Source: Sporothrix humicola
Lineage: Eukaryota > Ascomycota > Sordariomycetes > Ophiostomatales > Ophiostomataceae
DNA: 64,000 nucleotides
Direction: 5' to 3'
Assembly: GCA_021396245.1 (NCBI GenBank)
Contig: WNYE01000111.1
Span: 46,167 to 110,166 of the forward strand
Shown one piece after another: positions 34,259 through 46,260 of the stretch (positions within the stretch are counted from its first letter, which is position 1; every line of letters starts with the position of its first letter). A model generated the notes under the pieces. It worked only from the letters and a program-made list of their open reading frames with translations. It made no database searches and was not told the DNA's origin. The position numbers were made by a program, and so were the translations under genes.

Positions 34259-34839
34259 AGATCCAGAGAAGGCGGAGATAATCACAAACGAACGGTTCCC
34301 AAGACGAGGTATGTGGAGCTACGCCCTCCCAGGCCCGCTTGCTGAGTTACAGCAGTTGACAGTTTAGGAAGGACCGACACAATCTATGAACAAAACGCAA
34401 AGGCATTGGACATGATCATAAATGCCGCGCCGCGAGAAGAGCTCATACTTGCAGTATAACACAATCCAGGACATCATATTGGGCAGTCTTGTAGGAGTAT
34501 CGTGGGGCATTCATATTCAACCGAGACTTGATATTTTCGAGATGACACCCCAGGTTACTTGGTATATATAAGGGGACTATGTACATATAGATTTGGAAGG
34601 AAATTATTGAGAATCTCAATTCAACAAGACATATTCAACTCCAGTCGCCCGGGTCCATTATTCGTTATAGGGAAGAAGGCGAAGACAAAACAGAATGAGA
34701 AGAAAAGAAGAAAACAGTCGAAAAGCATCTGACAAGGGTATCAACAGCTCGAAGAAGAAGAAACAAAAACAACACTTTCAAAGACTCGTCTTTCGGACTC
34801 GTCTTTTCGTCCCGGACTCGCCTTTCGCTCGTCGTCTCA
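34259..34839. other. Convergent 3' region, FMC1 / disordered-protein gene
   Basis: A 581 bp gap between converging stops. It holds a purine-rich block at 34670-34770. No coding feature seen. Confidence 0.5.
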
Positions 34840-37800
34840 TCAAACACCCCCCACACCACCATCCTCCAGACTTTCGTCCCATCCGCCCGTCTCCAGAAGC
34901 CACCCGCCCACGCGCTCCTTGACCAGCTCAAACGTCTCGCCCAGTCCCGCGCGCCACTGGCCCTGGACAACGCGCACTTTGTCCTTGAGGTCGTCTGTCA
35001 AGCGCGCACTCTCTGCATCGCGCGAGCTCTGTGTACCGGCAGCCGCTTCACCCGCTCCCGCCTCGGCCGCCCGTTCCTTGGCCGCCAGCGCGGCCTCTTT
35101 GACTTCGTGCAGCAGACACAACAGGTTGGTCTGCGACTCGATGAACTGGTGCGTGCTCTTTTCGGCGTGAAGCAAGAGTGAAAAAAGGTACTGGAGAGGG
35201 TGCTCGTGGTAGCTGGGCGTCTCTTCGTACTCGGCCGGCGGGATCTGCACGAGGAATCCGCCCAGGTCTTGCGGCACCTGGTCGAGCAGCTGCGCGAGCG
35301 GCGGCGCAATGTCCCAAAACGCCGACAGCTGGACCTCGACGCCACGCACCACGTTGGCTTCCACGACATCACGGAAGGCCTCTGTTCTGGCCAGACACTC
35401 GGCCGCAAACGCTGTGGCTCTTGTGGCCGCATCGCCGGCAAAGAACGCCTCCGCATCCCGCAGCTTGTCGGCCGCCGTGTCGCCCGCACGCCGGTACGGC
35501 GCCAGCACCATGTCGCGGTACCGGTTGTTGCGGTCTGTGAGCAGATCGTAGATGGCGCGGTGCAGCGCCTCGCGGGCTTCAAAGACCCATTTGAGCAGCG
35601 TCAGCGTCTCCAGCAGCTCGGGCTGTTCGTCGCCCTCTTCCTGCGGCAGGTTGGGGCTCGGCTGGCGTGTTTCCCCAAAAAGGCGGCTGCGGAGCTCGTC
35701 AAACAGCTGTGTGGCGTGTGTGATCCTGCCGGTCAAAAGGTCGTTGACGGGGGCCACGACCGTCGTCTGGAAGCGGTCAAAGTCGGCCTTGAGCCGCTCC
35801 TTTTGGCGGGACTCGTTGGCAGCCGTGGCGTCGGCCTCGATCGCTGCCGCCTCGGCGTACGACATGCGCCCGCTGGCAATCTCGGCTTGCAGGTTGGCGC
35901 GCATCGTGGCTGTCTGCTGCTGGTGGTTGCGGTCGTCTTCGGTATGGGCGGCCTCGGTGGCCTGCTTGAAGCGTTCGTGGGCGGCCTCGACATCACTCAG
36001 GCTGGCCAGCGTGCGCACAGCCGTGCGTGTCTCACTTAGATCGGGGTGGTTGTTGTTGACGGCTGGGTGGTGACGCGGGTACGGTGGAGGTAGCGTCACA
36101 AGTCTGGAAACGTCGAGTGCGGCCGCAACATGATGGGCCGGCTGGTTGGGCGTGTTGGGTGTGGAGAGACCCGGTGTGGACGACGAGGCGGTCGACGACA
36201 GGTACGAGTTGCGGAAGTGGATCAGGTTCGCCTGGGGCGTACGCACAGGATCAGGCGAGGCCAGATGGTCGCTTCCCTGCTGCTGCAGAGAAACTTTCTC
36301 GGGAGGATACTCGCTCGAGCCTTCATAGGCGGCATAGTTGATCGGGCCGCCACTGCCGCTGCCGCCAACACCAGGGTCCACATAGGCTGGGCTTCGGATA
36401 CTCCGTCCACTCAAGGGTTCCGGCAGGTCGTCGGTCCACTGCAATGCTTCGCGGGCCTCCTTGGGCACGCCCATGTACTTGGACTCGCGCTTTGAGCGGG
36501 CCAGGCGGTCACCGGAGTCGTCACGACGTCCACCACGTCCATCGCGCCCCTCGCCACCGTGCTCGCTCGACTCCCACCAACGGCTGGCCGTGCGCCCGCG
36601 AGAGCTGCCGTCATCGTGGTGCTCGCTGACGCTCATGCTGAGAATGGGCGACAGGCTGGGCATGTAGTTGGCCTGGGCAGCCCATCCACCGCTAGGCGGT
36701 GCACCACTCGGCGACATAGGCAGGTGGGCACTGTTGGGTGCGCTGTCCATGATGCCAGTGCCGCCAATATTGTCGGGCGAAGGTGCCGTCTCGCGACCGA
36801 CAAGAGGCGCTGAGGCAGGTCCGTCGCGGAAGACGGATGCAATCGATCCACGGTGCGAGCGGCTCGGCTCAGACGACTGCGGCGTGAACTCGACGGCGCT
36901 AGTGCCTGCACTCACACCAGCGCTGCCTTGCGAGGTGACAGACTCGCGGCGGCCCGTCGGGTTGTTTGCGTTAGAAACGGGGGCCTTGGCCACGGCGGGC
37001 AGCATGGGCCGGAAAAAGTCGCGGGTCAGGTCGAAAATCTCAGAGCCCATGGCGCCAATGGCGGCGGCGTATCGTTCGCGGCGCACGCGTGACTCGGCCA
37101 CCATGAACTCGGCAAAGAGGCGGACACGCTCGGCATCGGAACCGGCAGCGGCTTCCTGCTGGGCGAATGCGTGGAAACGATCGACGGAGCCCTGGCAGAA
37201 CTGGTCACTGGTCTGGCTGACGGCGAGCTCGCGTGTAAGGGTGGTGTTTTCACCACCAAACGGCGGCGACTGGGACTGGCGTCGGGTCTGGGACGAGGCC
37301 GAAGAGGCACGGCTGCGCAAGGGCGGAGTGGGTAGGGCTTTGGGGACGACATTGGTGCCGCCGGAAAGGCCACTAGCAATGCTGCCATTATGCGATGGAC
37401 GAGTCGCAGACGAGCCCGAATGTGGGTACGGCGAGAATGGAGGTGTGGCCGTGTCGCCGCGGGTAATCGTATCGCCTGTCCGTGGTGAAGCCTGTTGTTG
37501 CTGCAAGCTCATATGAGCACGGCCGCTGTTGGGTCCGCCGCCACCGCTGCGTGGCGTTGACTTGTTGATGGTCGGCCGGCGCATAAGACTGCCCACCGAT
37601 CCTGCAGTCGGAATCACAATGTTGGACAGCTGGCGGACATGGCCAGATGTGCTGTTGCTGTGGCTGTGACCATGGCCATGTCCTGGTGAAGAACCATCAC
37701 CGGCATTGACGGCTCCATCAATCGAGTTGCGGACACTATTGGCACCACGGTTGCGGCTCTCGTTGCGCCGTTCACGCAAGGTCTTCTCGCCGCCGCGAAC

Positions 37801-39190
37801 GGCGCCTGTTCGCGCCAGCATCATGCTATTGTTGCTACCGCCGCTGTTGCTTCCGGTGCCGTTCGTGACAGTCGCCGAGGGAGAGTGCGAGCTGTGCGTC
37901 GAGTTGGTCGAAGGTGCCGACTCGGCCATGTCGCGGGCTGAGGAGCTGGCTGCACTCGAAGTGCTCTCAACCAAAGACCCGCGGTTGGGCGAGTGGTCTT
38001 CCCTGTGAGCGGCGGCGGCAGCCACAGACTCGGGCACTTGGCGGGGTGTGGCATTGTCGTTGTAGTTGTCATTATAGTTGTCGGCATCGCCGTCGCGGAT
38101 AATGTCGTTTTCGTCGTCTGGCTGGACAACATCACGGTCGAACCAGCCAGCGGGTGTTGGAGGCACAGGGCCCAGGACGGCCACACCAGCAGGTGGTGGG
38201 CGGCGTGTCGGACCAGACACAATGGGGTCACTGCCATGATTGGGGCGGTTCATGCTTAGGGAACGGGAGCTCGAGGGTGGCGGGCCCGGTGGTGGTGGCG
38301 GCAGAGGCATGCCGATTTCCCAGCGCACTTGCGATGACGAGCGCGAACGTGCCGAAGTGGGTGTGGCAATCGCACCGGTTGATGCGGCACGCCGTGAGCC
38401 AGGCGGGACTATGGGAGCCTGTTGCGGTTGCACTTGCTGGGGAATCTGCAGAGGCTGTAATGAAGGATGTGGGCGGTGGTGTGGTTGTTGTTGTTGAACC
38501 TGCTGTTGTTGTTGCTGGGGTTGAAGAGGAGGTTGTGGTGAGCGAGAGACTGGTGGTGGTGGAACAGCAACAGCGCCATGGTGAGAATGTGTGTATGGAT
38601 CGGATGGTGATATCGTTACAGATTGGCTCTGTTGGTGCTGGTCCGATTCACGGCGGCGGCCAAATGAGGGCAGACCAAAGCGGCGCTCGCGAGAAGCCCC
38701 ACGAGTTGTGCCGGGTGGTGGTGCAAACGATGTTTGGCTGGCAGTCGGCTCGGGTGACGGGCGCTGGTGGGTTTGTTGTAAGTGGTGGTTGTGGTTGTTA
38801 GGCGTTGATGGGAGCGGTGCTCTGGCAGCCGAGATGTTGGCGGGCGAGCTCTCAAAGACCATGCTGGAAGGCCGTTGGCTGCGAGGAGGAGAATATGGCG
38901 GAGGTGGAGGGGGGGATTCTACACGATGTTAGAAAGAAATTGACAGGTTATCATCATACCAGATACTTACGTGGCTGATCTTGGTAGTGGTGACGCTCTG
39001 GGGCTGGTGACGGCGCCCATTGTTGCGGGTTGTATGGCTGGATGGCGCTGGCGGGCGTCTGTGACGGGGCCATGGAGATGGCCGAGAGCGGCGTGACCGA
39101 CGGCCCATGAAAGCCGCCGCCGAGGGCCGTCGTCCTCAAAGGGTTGAGGTTGGCCCTCAGGCGCGACGTCGGATCACGGCCGGTGTTCAT
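34840..39190 (-). CDS. Large disordered protein with a C-terminal helical domain, function unknown
   Basis: Two exons, 39190..38971 and 38918..34840, with a 52 nt intron (GTAAGT..TAG, branch CTAAC); 1432 residues. The first 950 residues or so are low complexity: Pro/Gln/His/Ser/Asn-rich with polyglutamine stretches, a Tyr/Pro-rich PPPPPPYSPPRS segment and many basic-Ser patches that look like kinase and 14-3-3 sites. Within it a folded patch at roughly 560-640 (DQFCQGSVDRFHAFAQQEAA) reads as helical. Residues about 1000-1400 are rich in Ala, Glu, Leu and Arg and should form long helices (ATMRANLQAEIASGRMSYAE; EALHRAIYDLLTDRNNRYRD). I do not recognise the family. The overall style is that of a cortical scaffold or signalling adaptor, but nothing in the sequence proves that. 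Confidence 0.75.
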
Positions 39191-41392
39191 TGTGGGAGGG
39201 CGCGATGAGGTGAGCCTATTTTATAAAAACAGAATAGGATTGGGGTCGGTGCAGTCGATGTCGAGTCGAGGATCGAGAATCGAGGCAGTGCACCCGCCGG
39301 CTTGGGTTCCGCGAGGGAGGAAAAGATGTAGATCACCAGGCCATGCAGAGATATCAGAGAAGAAGCTGAGCTGAGTGTATAAGAGGGGTGGGGAGGACCC
39401 TAGAAGAGTTAAGTGAACGTCAAAGTGAGGATGTCATAAAAGTCATGAGAGAACCCGTCAAGAGAGAAGAGAAATGAGTTAAGATCAGAGGAGGTCGGTC
39501 AGGTCGCGAGCAAGGCGAATGTGTTTGGCCGTTCGGGCCTCGCACAAGAAACGCGAGACGAGACAAGGCAGCGAGACAGGAGGAAGCAAAAACGTGCAAG
39601 AAACAAAAAGAAAAGAAAAACAAATTGCAACACAGAACACAGAAACACAGCTCAAAATCGAGAGAAAGACCAGAGGTCTAGAGTGCAGGATGCAAAATGC
39701 AGCTGGGCGTGGTTTTGTGAGATGAGAGTGCACAGAAGAAAGGCAGAGTTGAAGGAGGGACGGGTGTAAGAGGGTGGCTTCGTTCTGGCCCAAATTGAGA
39801 CCCCACAGATGTAATCGAGGAGAGGAAAAGAGAGAGCCAAGAAAAAGACGAAAGATCCAATGGCTGGTCTCGACACAACTGACAGACGCAAGGCAACAGA
39901 TGCAACGGCCGTGCTTGATCTATTCCGTCACTTTATTCCGCGGCACAAACCCAAAGTCGACAGCGGTCAAGGGTTGTGACGAGATGAGGTGGAAGGGGAT
40001 GGGAAAGGCAACCAAATAATGTGAATAGAGGATATTATGAGAGAAGAGGGGGTTGTTGAACACGGCTGCCCGCTGGTTGTTCCCGCTGCAAGCCAAGGTA
40101 CAAAGTAAGGTTGCGAGGAGGAGGGCAAAAGTGTGTGTTCGAGAGAAAATGGAGCGAGCAAAAGCGACGAGAGACGACAGACGAGAGACGAGAAAGAGTG
40201 AAGAGAAAGAAGGGGATGAAGTGCGGCGCCGATAGTGGTCGCCGGCCCACCCCTGTCGATGCTGTTGGGACTCTGTCGAGGGAAGGAGGCAGGTGGGAGG
40301 TGGGGACGGGGGGGATGTGGTTGTGGATGGCATGGGATGGAAGGAACGAACGAGGCGGGAGGCAGAGAGGGAAAGGCAGGCACGAATGCTGAAAAAAAAA
40401 TCAACAGGGAAGGCACGATGGTGACTGCAGAAAATATTACAGAAAAGGAAAAGGCAAATCGCCCACAGACATTACGACAGGGGTTGTTTTCCTCATTCTG
40501 TATTTTGTTTTCTGACTCGGGCCAGAACAGGCAGATGTTTGCATGTTGGGACTAAGAAGCCGTGTTAGTGTTGTTGATTGTCAGTTGGGCGGGCCTATTT
40601 CTCTATTTGCATGTCTTTTGTCTTTTGCCTGTTCATCTAGTATTTCGTTATTGTTTAAATTTTAAGAATCAAATGCATTTGTACGGCGTAGATTTTGTGA
40701 TTGATTCAGTGCAATACAATAAGATAGTGTTCTGTCTTCAGGACCCTGGTCTGCTTGGACCTCGCGGTTGACGGGGGATGCACATCTGATTCTGTCTGGT
40801 TTTCCGGGTTTTGTCCCAGCCTCTTTTGACTCTACTTTTCACTGTCTCTTCTTTTCCTCTCTGCGCACAATACCGTTCATGCCTCTCTACCGAAATCTCT
40901 GGTCCACGGCGCACTGCTTCGATATCATCTCAATGTCTCGTCCTGTCAGTGCCGAATTACACAGAACGAGACAACAATCTCCAACTTCCTCATCGCCCGT
41001 GTCTCCCAACCCCTTGCCTAGCTTGAGCTGTAGTGCAACACAACACCGCACAATCACAGCTTGCGATTTGATCTCTTTTCACCTCTTTGCTTTTTATCCC
41101 GCATCATATTCAAGGCCCCTCTCCCCAAATAAATGTGACGACAGCCGGTGCATTGTTTGCAATAGCGTTCTTCCACCAAATCGTAAGGCAGGTCCCTCGA
41201 AACGACATCTGGCCCATGATCACTCTGCTTCTCTGTAAATAAGAGTGTATCGTATGCGGATGGGACAGGAAATAAGGAATAATGCTCACGCAATATTGGA
41301 CCTGCAAAAGAGTGAAAAGGCAATGTGAGTTGACTGATGAGCAGAGCAAAAGAGAGAGGCAAGTGGGTCGCGACGGTAGCCAAGCTAGCGCG

Positions 41393-41399
41393 TGATTGG
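41393..41399 (-). promoter_or_regulatory. CCAATCA box, minus orientation
   Basis: Reads CCAATCA on the minus strand, 2.2 kb upstream of the disordered-protein start codon. A second, CCAATCG, lies at 41561-41567. They may mark the distal promoter of that gene, which would then have a very long leader. Confidence 0.3.
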
Positions 41400-42714
41400 T
41401 GGGACCAAAAGGGGAAAGACCAGCAATCTATTCTTGGTACATAAAAGTCGCGGGCGAGCATCTGCAGACAATGCTTAACAAAAGCAAACTCACCAAAGAC
41501 AGACGACAGAACACACTGCAAAAAGGCAGTCAACACAAAAAGAGTGGGCGGGACTCTGCGCGATTGGCTGGGAGGGCGGGCAGGCTACTGCTGGAAGCGG
41601 TAGGGGGTGGGTGACGGTGGGGTGGGGTCGATGCCTGCCCGGCGCTTAACCAGCCATGCACTCTGCAGGCGATGTGACTGGGAGGTTAATATGGGCAGAG
41701 AGAGAACTGTTGATGTTCTTTCTCTGGTCTTCAGTCTCTCATCACATCGCACTTGTTGTGCATTAGCTGGAGTTGTGGGTGAAGGATCTTGGATGCTAGG
41801 CCGAGTTTGTTCGGTTTTTGATTTTGATTTCTTTAGAGAATCATAAATCGCGATGATAGAACAGTCCGATGTGCTAGGAAGAAGGTGTACAGTATTACCC
41901 TCCCACCCCTCGAGGCATTAATACGACAATGCGACCATGGAATCGGTGTGATAGCAAAAGACTGGCAGGCAGGCAAGCTGGCAAGCTGGGCCCGAGTGAC
42001 GAGCTCGCCCCTGACAGGACACAAAAAGAGCTCAGGTTCTATCACGATAAGCTGCCACTCACGATAGACGAATGGAGAAATATTCACGACAGTGAGATAT
42101 CTGACATGCACAAAGAAACGCCGGCCCCCAAGTGGACCAAAAAGGCTCCAGAAGCTCAATGTGCCCTGAAAGGACAAAAGAACGCATGCAGATGCGGGGA
42201 CGTTGTGGACGGGGTTGTTCTGTTGGTGACAGGACAGCACGCAAAGATAATAATAGCATCCTCGTGCCAGGCCAGATCAGGATGAGTGGAGGAGGTGGGT
42301 GATGGGTGAGGAGACTCGGGATAGGACTGCTCAAAGGGTCTGTCCCTAAGAGCCTGGGTCCAAAGAGCCGGCGGTGTTCCGAAGAACGTGGACAGAAGCA
42401 TCTGAGTGGCCAGAACTATCAACGATATGCAAGGCGAACATCCAATGGATCAACGGCAGACTGAACAAGCTGGGCAATGAGGTTGGACAACGGCCGTCGG
42501 AGTAAGTCACGTTTTGGGATACCACCAGGCCGGGCATTTGTGAAGAGGACAAGAAAATCCCAGCTGGTAGTTGGAAGGACGCGAGAAATGGAAGAAGACA
42601 AAGCGGTGTACCCTCAGCTCGGCATCCATCCCGGCGGTGAGTGAAAACTGCCATAATATGATGTAAAAGGTTGGATATGCTGGTTAAGTAAGGTGCTTGA
42701 AAATAGAACATGAT

Positions 42715-42900
42715 ACTAAAACGAGACCAATATACTGGTCTTATTTTATGAAGATTTTTATTGTTTACTTTTTACTAGCAATTTTTTTTTTTGAAAAAAA
42801 TTCATAAAAAAAACTGCAATAAAAAATTTCACATAAAATGGAGAACAAATGTTAACAGAAAAAGAAAATAATAAATAAAAGAACAAGAACGAAAAACTCG
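42715..42900. other. A+T-rich block
   Basis: About 185 bases made mostly of A and T homopolymer runs, in contrast to a window of roughly balanced or GC-rich sequence. It could be a terminator zone of an unseen transcript, a matrix attachment site or a relic of an inserted element. The sequence does not decide. Confidence 0.5.
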
Positions 42901-44794
42901 CAACACCTATATTGTTCCGTTCGTCTGTTTTTAGACTCTGACAAAGTCATATCCATCTCACGAACAAGCGCCTCGGATGTTCCCTCTTCCAAACAAATTC
43001 ATATAACTCTGGAGGAAGCCGCTCGTGTGCTATTTTCTCTCCGCCGTCAACATTTATTGACAACCGCGTACGACCCCCTTACTCACCAGCCGTCCCCAGA
43101 TTTGGGGGCGGCATATGTTCGTCACTTCCTGGAAATGGGCGTCTTTCTTTAGAACAGGCGTCAAGTGGCGTCAATAGTCGACCATCGTTAAGAACGACGA
43201 GACTGTGCGTTCAAATGGGCAAAATAGACAAAAAGGGACGAAACAAGGCGACAAAATAGCAAACCTTCTCTTATGAGAGGCCGGGCCACTTGACACCCGT
43301 CTTGTCCTGTCCCTGTTCTTGCTCTTCACTACACGGGTCGGGCGGCCTAATTTGCCCATATTCCCGTCCCATATTGCGATATTGGCACGAGGTTCATACT
43401 GTTCAGTCATCACATTTATACAGCCTTGAGAGCAAGAGAACCCGTACGGTCTGAGAACAACCCCGAAATAGCAGCAAGCGTCATACTGCCATCTTACTGG
43501 CCCTTCAAGACCGCTTTCGAGACCGCTTTCGAGGCCATAGAATGGCCATCGATTTACGCGCGAAGCGGCACAGATCACAGATGGCCACAAAACGAGACCC
43601 TTGAAAGTGACCACAACGGCCAATGGGCCGCCAAGTTGGCCTGGCCGCCGTGATGGCCGCCAAAGGGCCCTCGTACAAAGGCAATCTCCGTGCTTGAGCC
43701 TTTTATGATATCTTATTTTTGGCTTCACGATATCCGTCGTCCGGCTTGTTTGTTTTTTTCTGGGAAGAAGTTCTATGCCTCCCCTGAACTGCCTATTCCC
43801 CGAGCTCTGTTTCTCAAAATAGAACATGCATGTGCCGGGGTGTTGACTCGAAGCTGGGAAGACGGTAGGGAGCTCAATTGGACAAGGCTGTGAAAGCTGA
43901 AGCTCGAAACTGCATCATGACTTTGCCGCCTCTTCACCCCATTCGACGCGCCCGTGTCACCATGTGGCTCACAACCACAAGACTGCAACCGTGAGGCCGA
44001 GCTGCTTAACTAGAAAACAAGAAACCGTCTGTATCCTTGTCATGGCTGAAAAATAAGCCACCAAATGTCATCAATCGTGTTCAGGACGGACTGAAGTTGC
44101 TGGAACTCTGTGTCTCGTGACACTCGACGCGTCTTGAGCGCGTGTGCTTCGTCAATTGGCGTTCTTCTCGGGTGGTTGTGCTATTGTGGCCCGGCCCAAT
44201 CGTTCAAACTTGCTACCCAGTACTCGAAAACAACGCATCACCACTGAACTTCCAGAGAGCTGTCTCACAGAGCTCAAGTTGAAGCTCAAGCTCGCCGGCC
44301 ACGGCCAGCGCGGTCCGCTCCTTCCTTTCCCAAGCTGAAAACATGTGCAACCCGAAAGTAGAAGGCGGTGTACAGACCGAATGTGGGGATTTCATCTCTC
44401 GCACCGAGATTCTGCCAGCACACAAATCAGACCGAAGCACACAAAATGGCCCCAATCTGGTGCCAATTCCCGCTAAAAATTTGCGGACCCCGCTGTAAAA
44501 ACACACTATGGCAGTATTGGGCTGCTCTTTCCTTTTTGTTCCCCTTTCGCAGACATTCCATGCATTTCTGTCCCTTTTTCCTCCCTCTTTCTCTGGCTTC
44601 TCTCAGTTTCTTCCTCACTTTCCCTCCTCTCACCAAATTCTCCAATCGCTTCCTTTTCTCCCCCTTTCCCTCTCCCTCTTCTTCTCCCCTCCTCCCAGGC
44701 ATGTTTTCTTTGCTCCACCCACCACTCGGTCTCTGCCTCGTCGTCTTGACGCATCCATTGTCCGGTCATCGTGACTTTGCTGTTCCTATTCCTT

Positions 44795-44812
44795 GAAATT
44801 TGAAGAATTTTC
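44795..44812 (+). promoter_or_regulatory. Heat-shock element upstream of AHA1
   Basis: Four adjoining 5-bp units reading GAA-at-TTG-aa-GAA-tt-TTC. Three of the four match the nGAAn/nTTCn heat-shock-factor consensus and one has a single mismatch. It lies 465 bp upstream of the AHA1 start codon, and AHA1 is a heat-shock-factor target in yeast. The motif is seen directly; function is inferred. Confidence 0.5.
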
Positions 44813-45276
44813 TCTTTTCTCGTTGCAATTTTTGGGGCTCAAAAACGCACCAGAAAACCAAGACCAAGAACTGTGAGTTACCAATCTCCCACCACACCTC
44901 CAGCCTGGAGCTCCCAGGAGCTCCCTCCGAGCTTCCACACCAATTTATATCCCCTATCTGTCATCACCATGACAATTGATCACTCGATCACCACCAAAAT
45001 CCAAAAAAAGCAACCCATATGATGAGAATATCAGCTGGCACCAGTCATAGGGCGACTTGTACTCCCTTCCTTTGATGACAAACTTTGCTGTGGTCCACCA
45101 GGCCATCTCTGACCCTTTTCTTGCTATCTTCTTTTACTGTCCTCGCTTCGCTCGATCCGTGCTCACATGCACGTCAATTCTGTCTGTTTCAGAAAGCTAA
45201 CAATTGCAAACGAAACAGATTTTTAAACCCAATACCCTCCTTTGATACCCTATCTCCTACCTCTCCCACCGTCACA

Positions 45277-46260
45277 ATGGTCCTGCACAACCCCAACAAC
45301 TGGCACTGGGTCAACAAGGATGCTGCCCCCTGGGCCAAGCAGTGGTTCGAGGAGAACCTGACCAAGCTGAGCGCCGAGCAGGGCGAGGTCAACGCCCGCA
45401 TCTCCAAGGTCATCAGCTCCGAGGGCGACGTCGACGTCAGCCAGCGCAAGGGCAAGGTCATTACCATCTACGACGTCAAGCTCGTGTTGGAATACACGGG
45501 CGCGGCGCCCGGTGAGGACGACGTCAGCGGCTCGATCACGATCCCCGAGGTCGCCCACGATACCGAGGAGGACGAGTTTGTCTTTGAGATTGACATTTAC
45601 GCCGACAGCAAGGGCAAGCAGCCCGTCAAGGACCTGGTGCGCAGCCAGCTGGTGCCCCAGCTGCGCAAGACGCTGATCAAGCTGGCGGGCGCGCTCGTGG
45701 CCGAGCACGGCAAGGACATTCAGCACGCTCCGGGCTCCAACCCGTCGAGTGGCTTCACGACGCCCAAGTACCATCCCCCGACGGGGGCGGCGGCCAAGGC
45801 GAGCGACTCTCAGACAACCTCCCAGACGTCTGGCGGCCACACGGTCAACACGACCACGGTGACCGACCAGGAAGAGTTCCGGACGACGGCGGACCAGCTG
45901 TACCAGACATTCACGGACCCGCAGCGGATCGCCGCGTTTACTCGAGGTACGCCCAAGCTGTTCGAGGGCGCCAAGGTGGGCGGCAAGTTTGAGCTGTTTG
46001 ACGGCAACGTGGCGGGCGAGTACAAGGAGCTCAAGGAGCCGACGCACATTGTGCAGAGCTGGCGGCTCAAACAGTGGCCCGCGGGCCACTACTCGACGCT
46101 GCGCATCGACTTTGACCAGAACGATGTGGACAGCGTGACCGTCATGCGCGTCGAGTGGAGCGGCGTGCCCGTCGGCCAGGAGGAAGTGACGAAGCGCAAC
46201 TGGAGCGAGTACTATGTGCGCAGCATCAAGCTGACCTTTGGCTTCGGCACCATTCTGTAG
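45277..46260 (+). CDS. AHA1: Hsp90 co-chaperone AHA1
   Basis: Single exon, 327 residues from the Met at 45277. The frame stays open upstream to 45085, but the family N-terminus begins at MVLHNPNNWHWVNKDAAPWA. The N-terminal Aha1 domain (about 1-150) includes the conserved NxNNWHW motif, which stimulates Hsp90 ATPase by contacting its middle domain. A Ser/Thr/Gln-rich linker (about 155-200) leads to the C-terminal AHSA1 START-like domain (EEFRTTADQLYQTFTDPQRI to KLTFGFGTIL). The C-terminus YYVRSIKLTFGFG is typical of the family, so the stop is native. A heat-shock element lies upstream. Directly after the stop, three to four copies of a 15-nt unit occur. Confidence 0.93.
   Translation: MVLHNPNNWHWVNKDAAPWAKQWFEENLTKLSAEQGEVNARISKVISSEGDVDVSQRKGKVITIYDVKLVLEYTGAAPGEDDVSGSITIPEVAHDTEEDEFVFEIDIYADSKGKQPVKDLVRSQLVPQLRKTLIKLAGALVAEHGKDIQHAPGSNPSSGFTTPKYHPPTGAAAKASDSQTTSQTSGGHTVNTTTVTDQEEFRTTADQLYQTFTDPQRIAAFTRGTPKLFEGAKVGGKFELFDGNVAGEYKELKEPTHIVQSWRLKQWPAGHYSTLRIDFDQNDVDSVTVMRVEWSGVPVGQEEVTKRNWSEYYVRSIKLTFGFGTIL

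Larger units (their letters stand above)
39191..45276. other. 6.1 kb gene-poor region between the disordered-protein gene and AHA1
   Basis: From 39.2 to about 40.4 kb the plus strand is strongly purine-rich, so the minus-strand transcript would have a long pyrimidine-rich leader. CCAAT boxes in minus orientation lie at 41393-41399 and 41561-41567, suggesting a promoter near 41.5 kb. A very A+T-rich block spans about 42715-42900. At 43509-43532 a 12-nt unit is repeated twice. At 44540-44770 the plus strand is C+T-rich. No open frame over 220 codons, and none with the GC-rich third positions of the true genes. Confidence 0.5.

Noticed and set aside
43171..43827. 218-codon open frame on the minus strand in the 6.1 kb gap
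   Set aside because: Cys/Arg/Trp-rich random-looking product with neutral codon use. It may be transcribed but I cannot support it as a gene.
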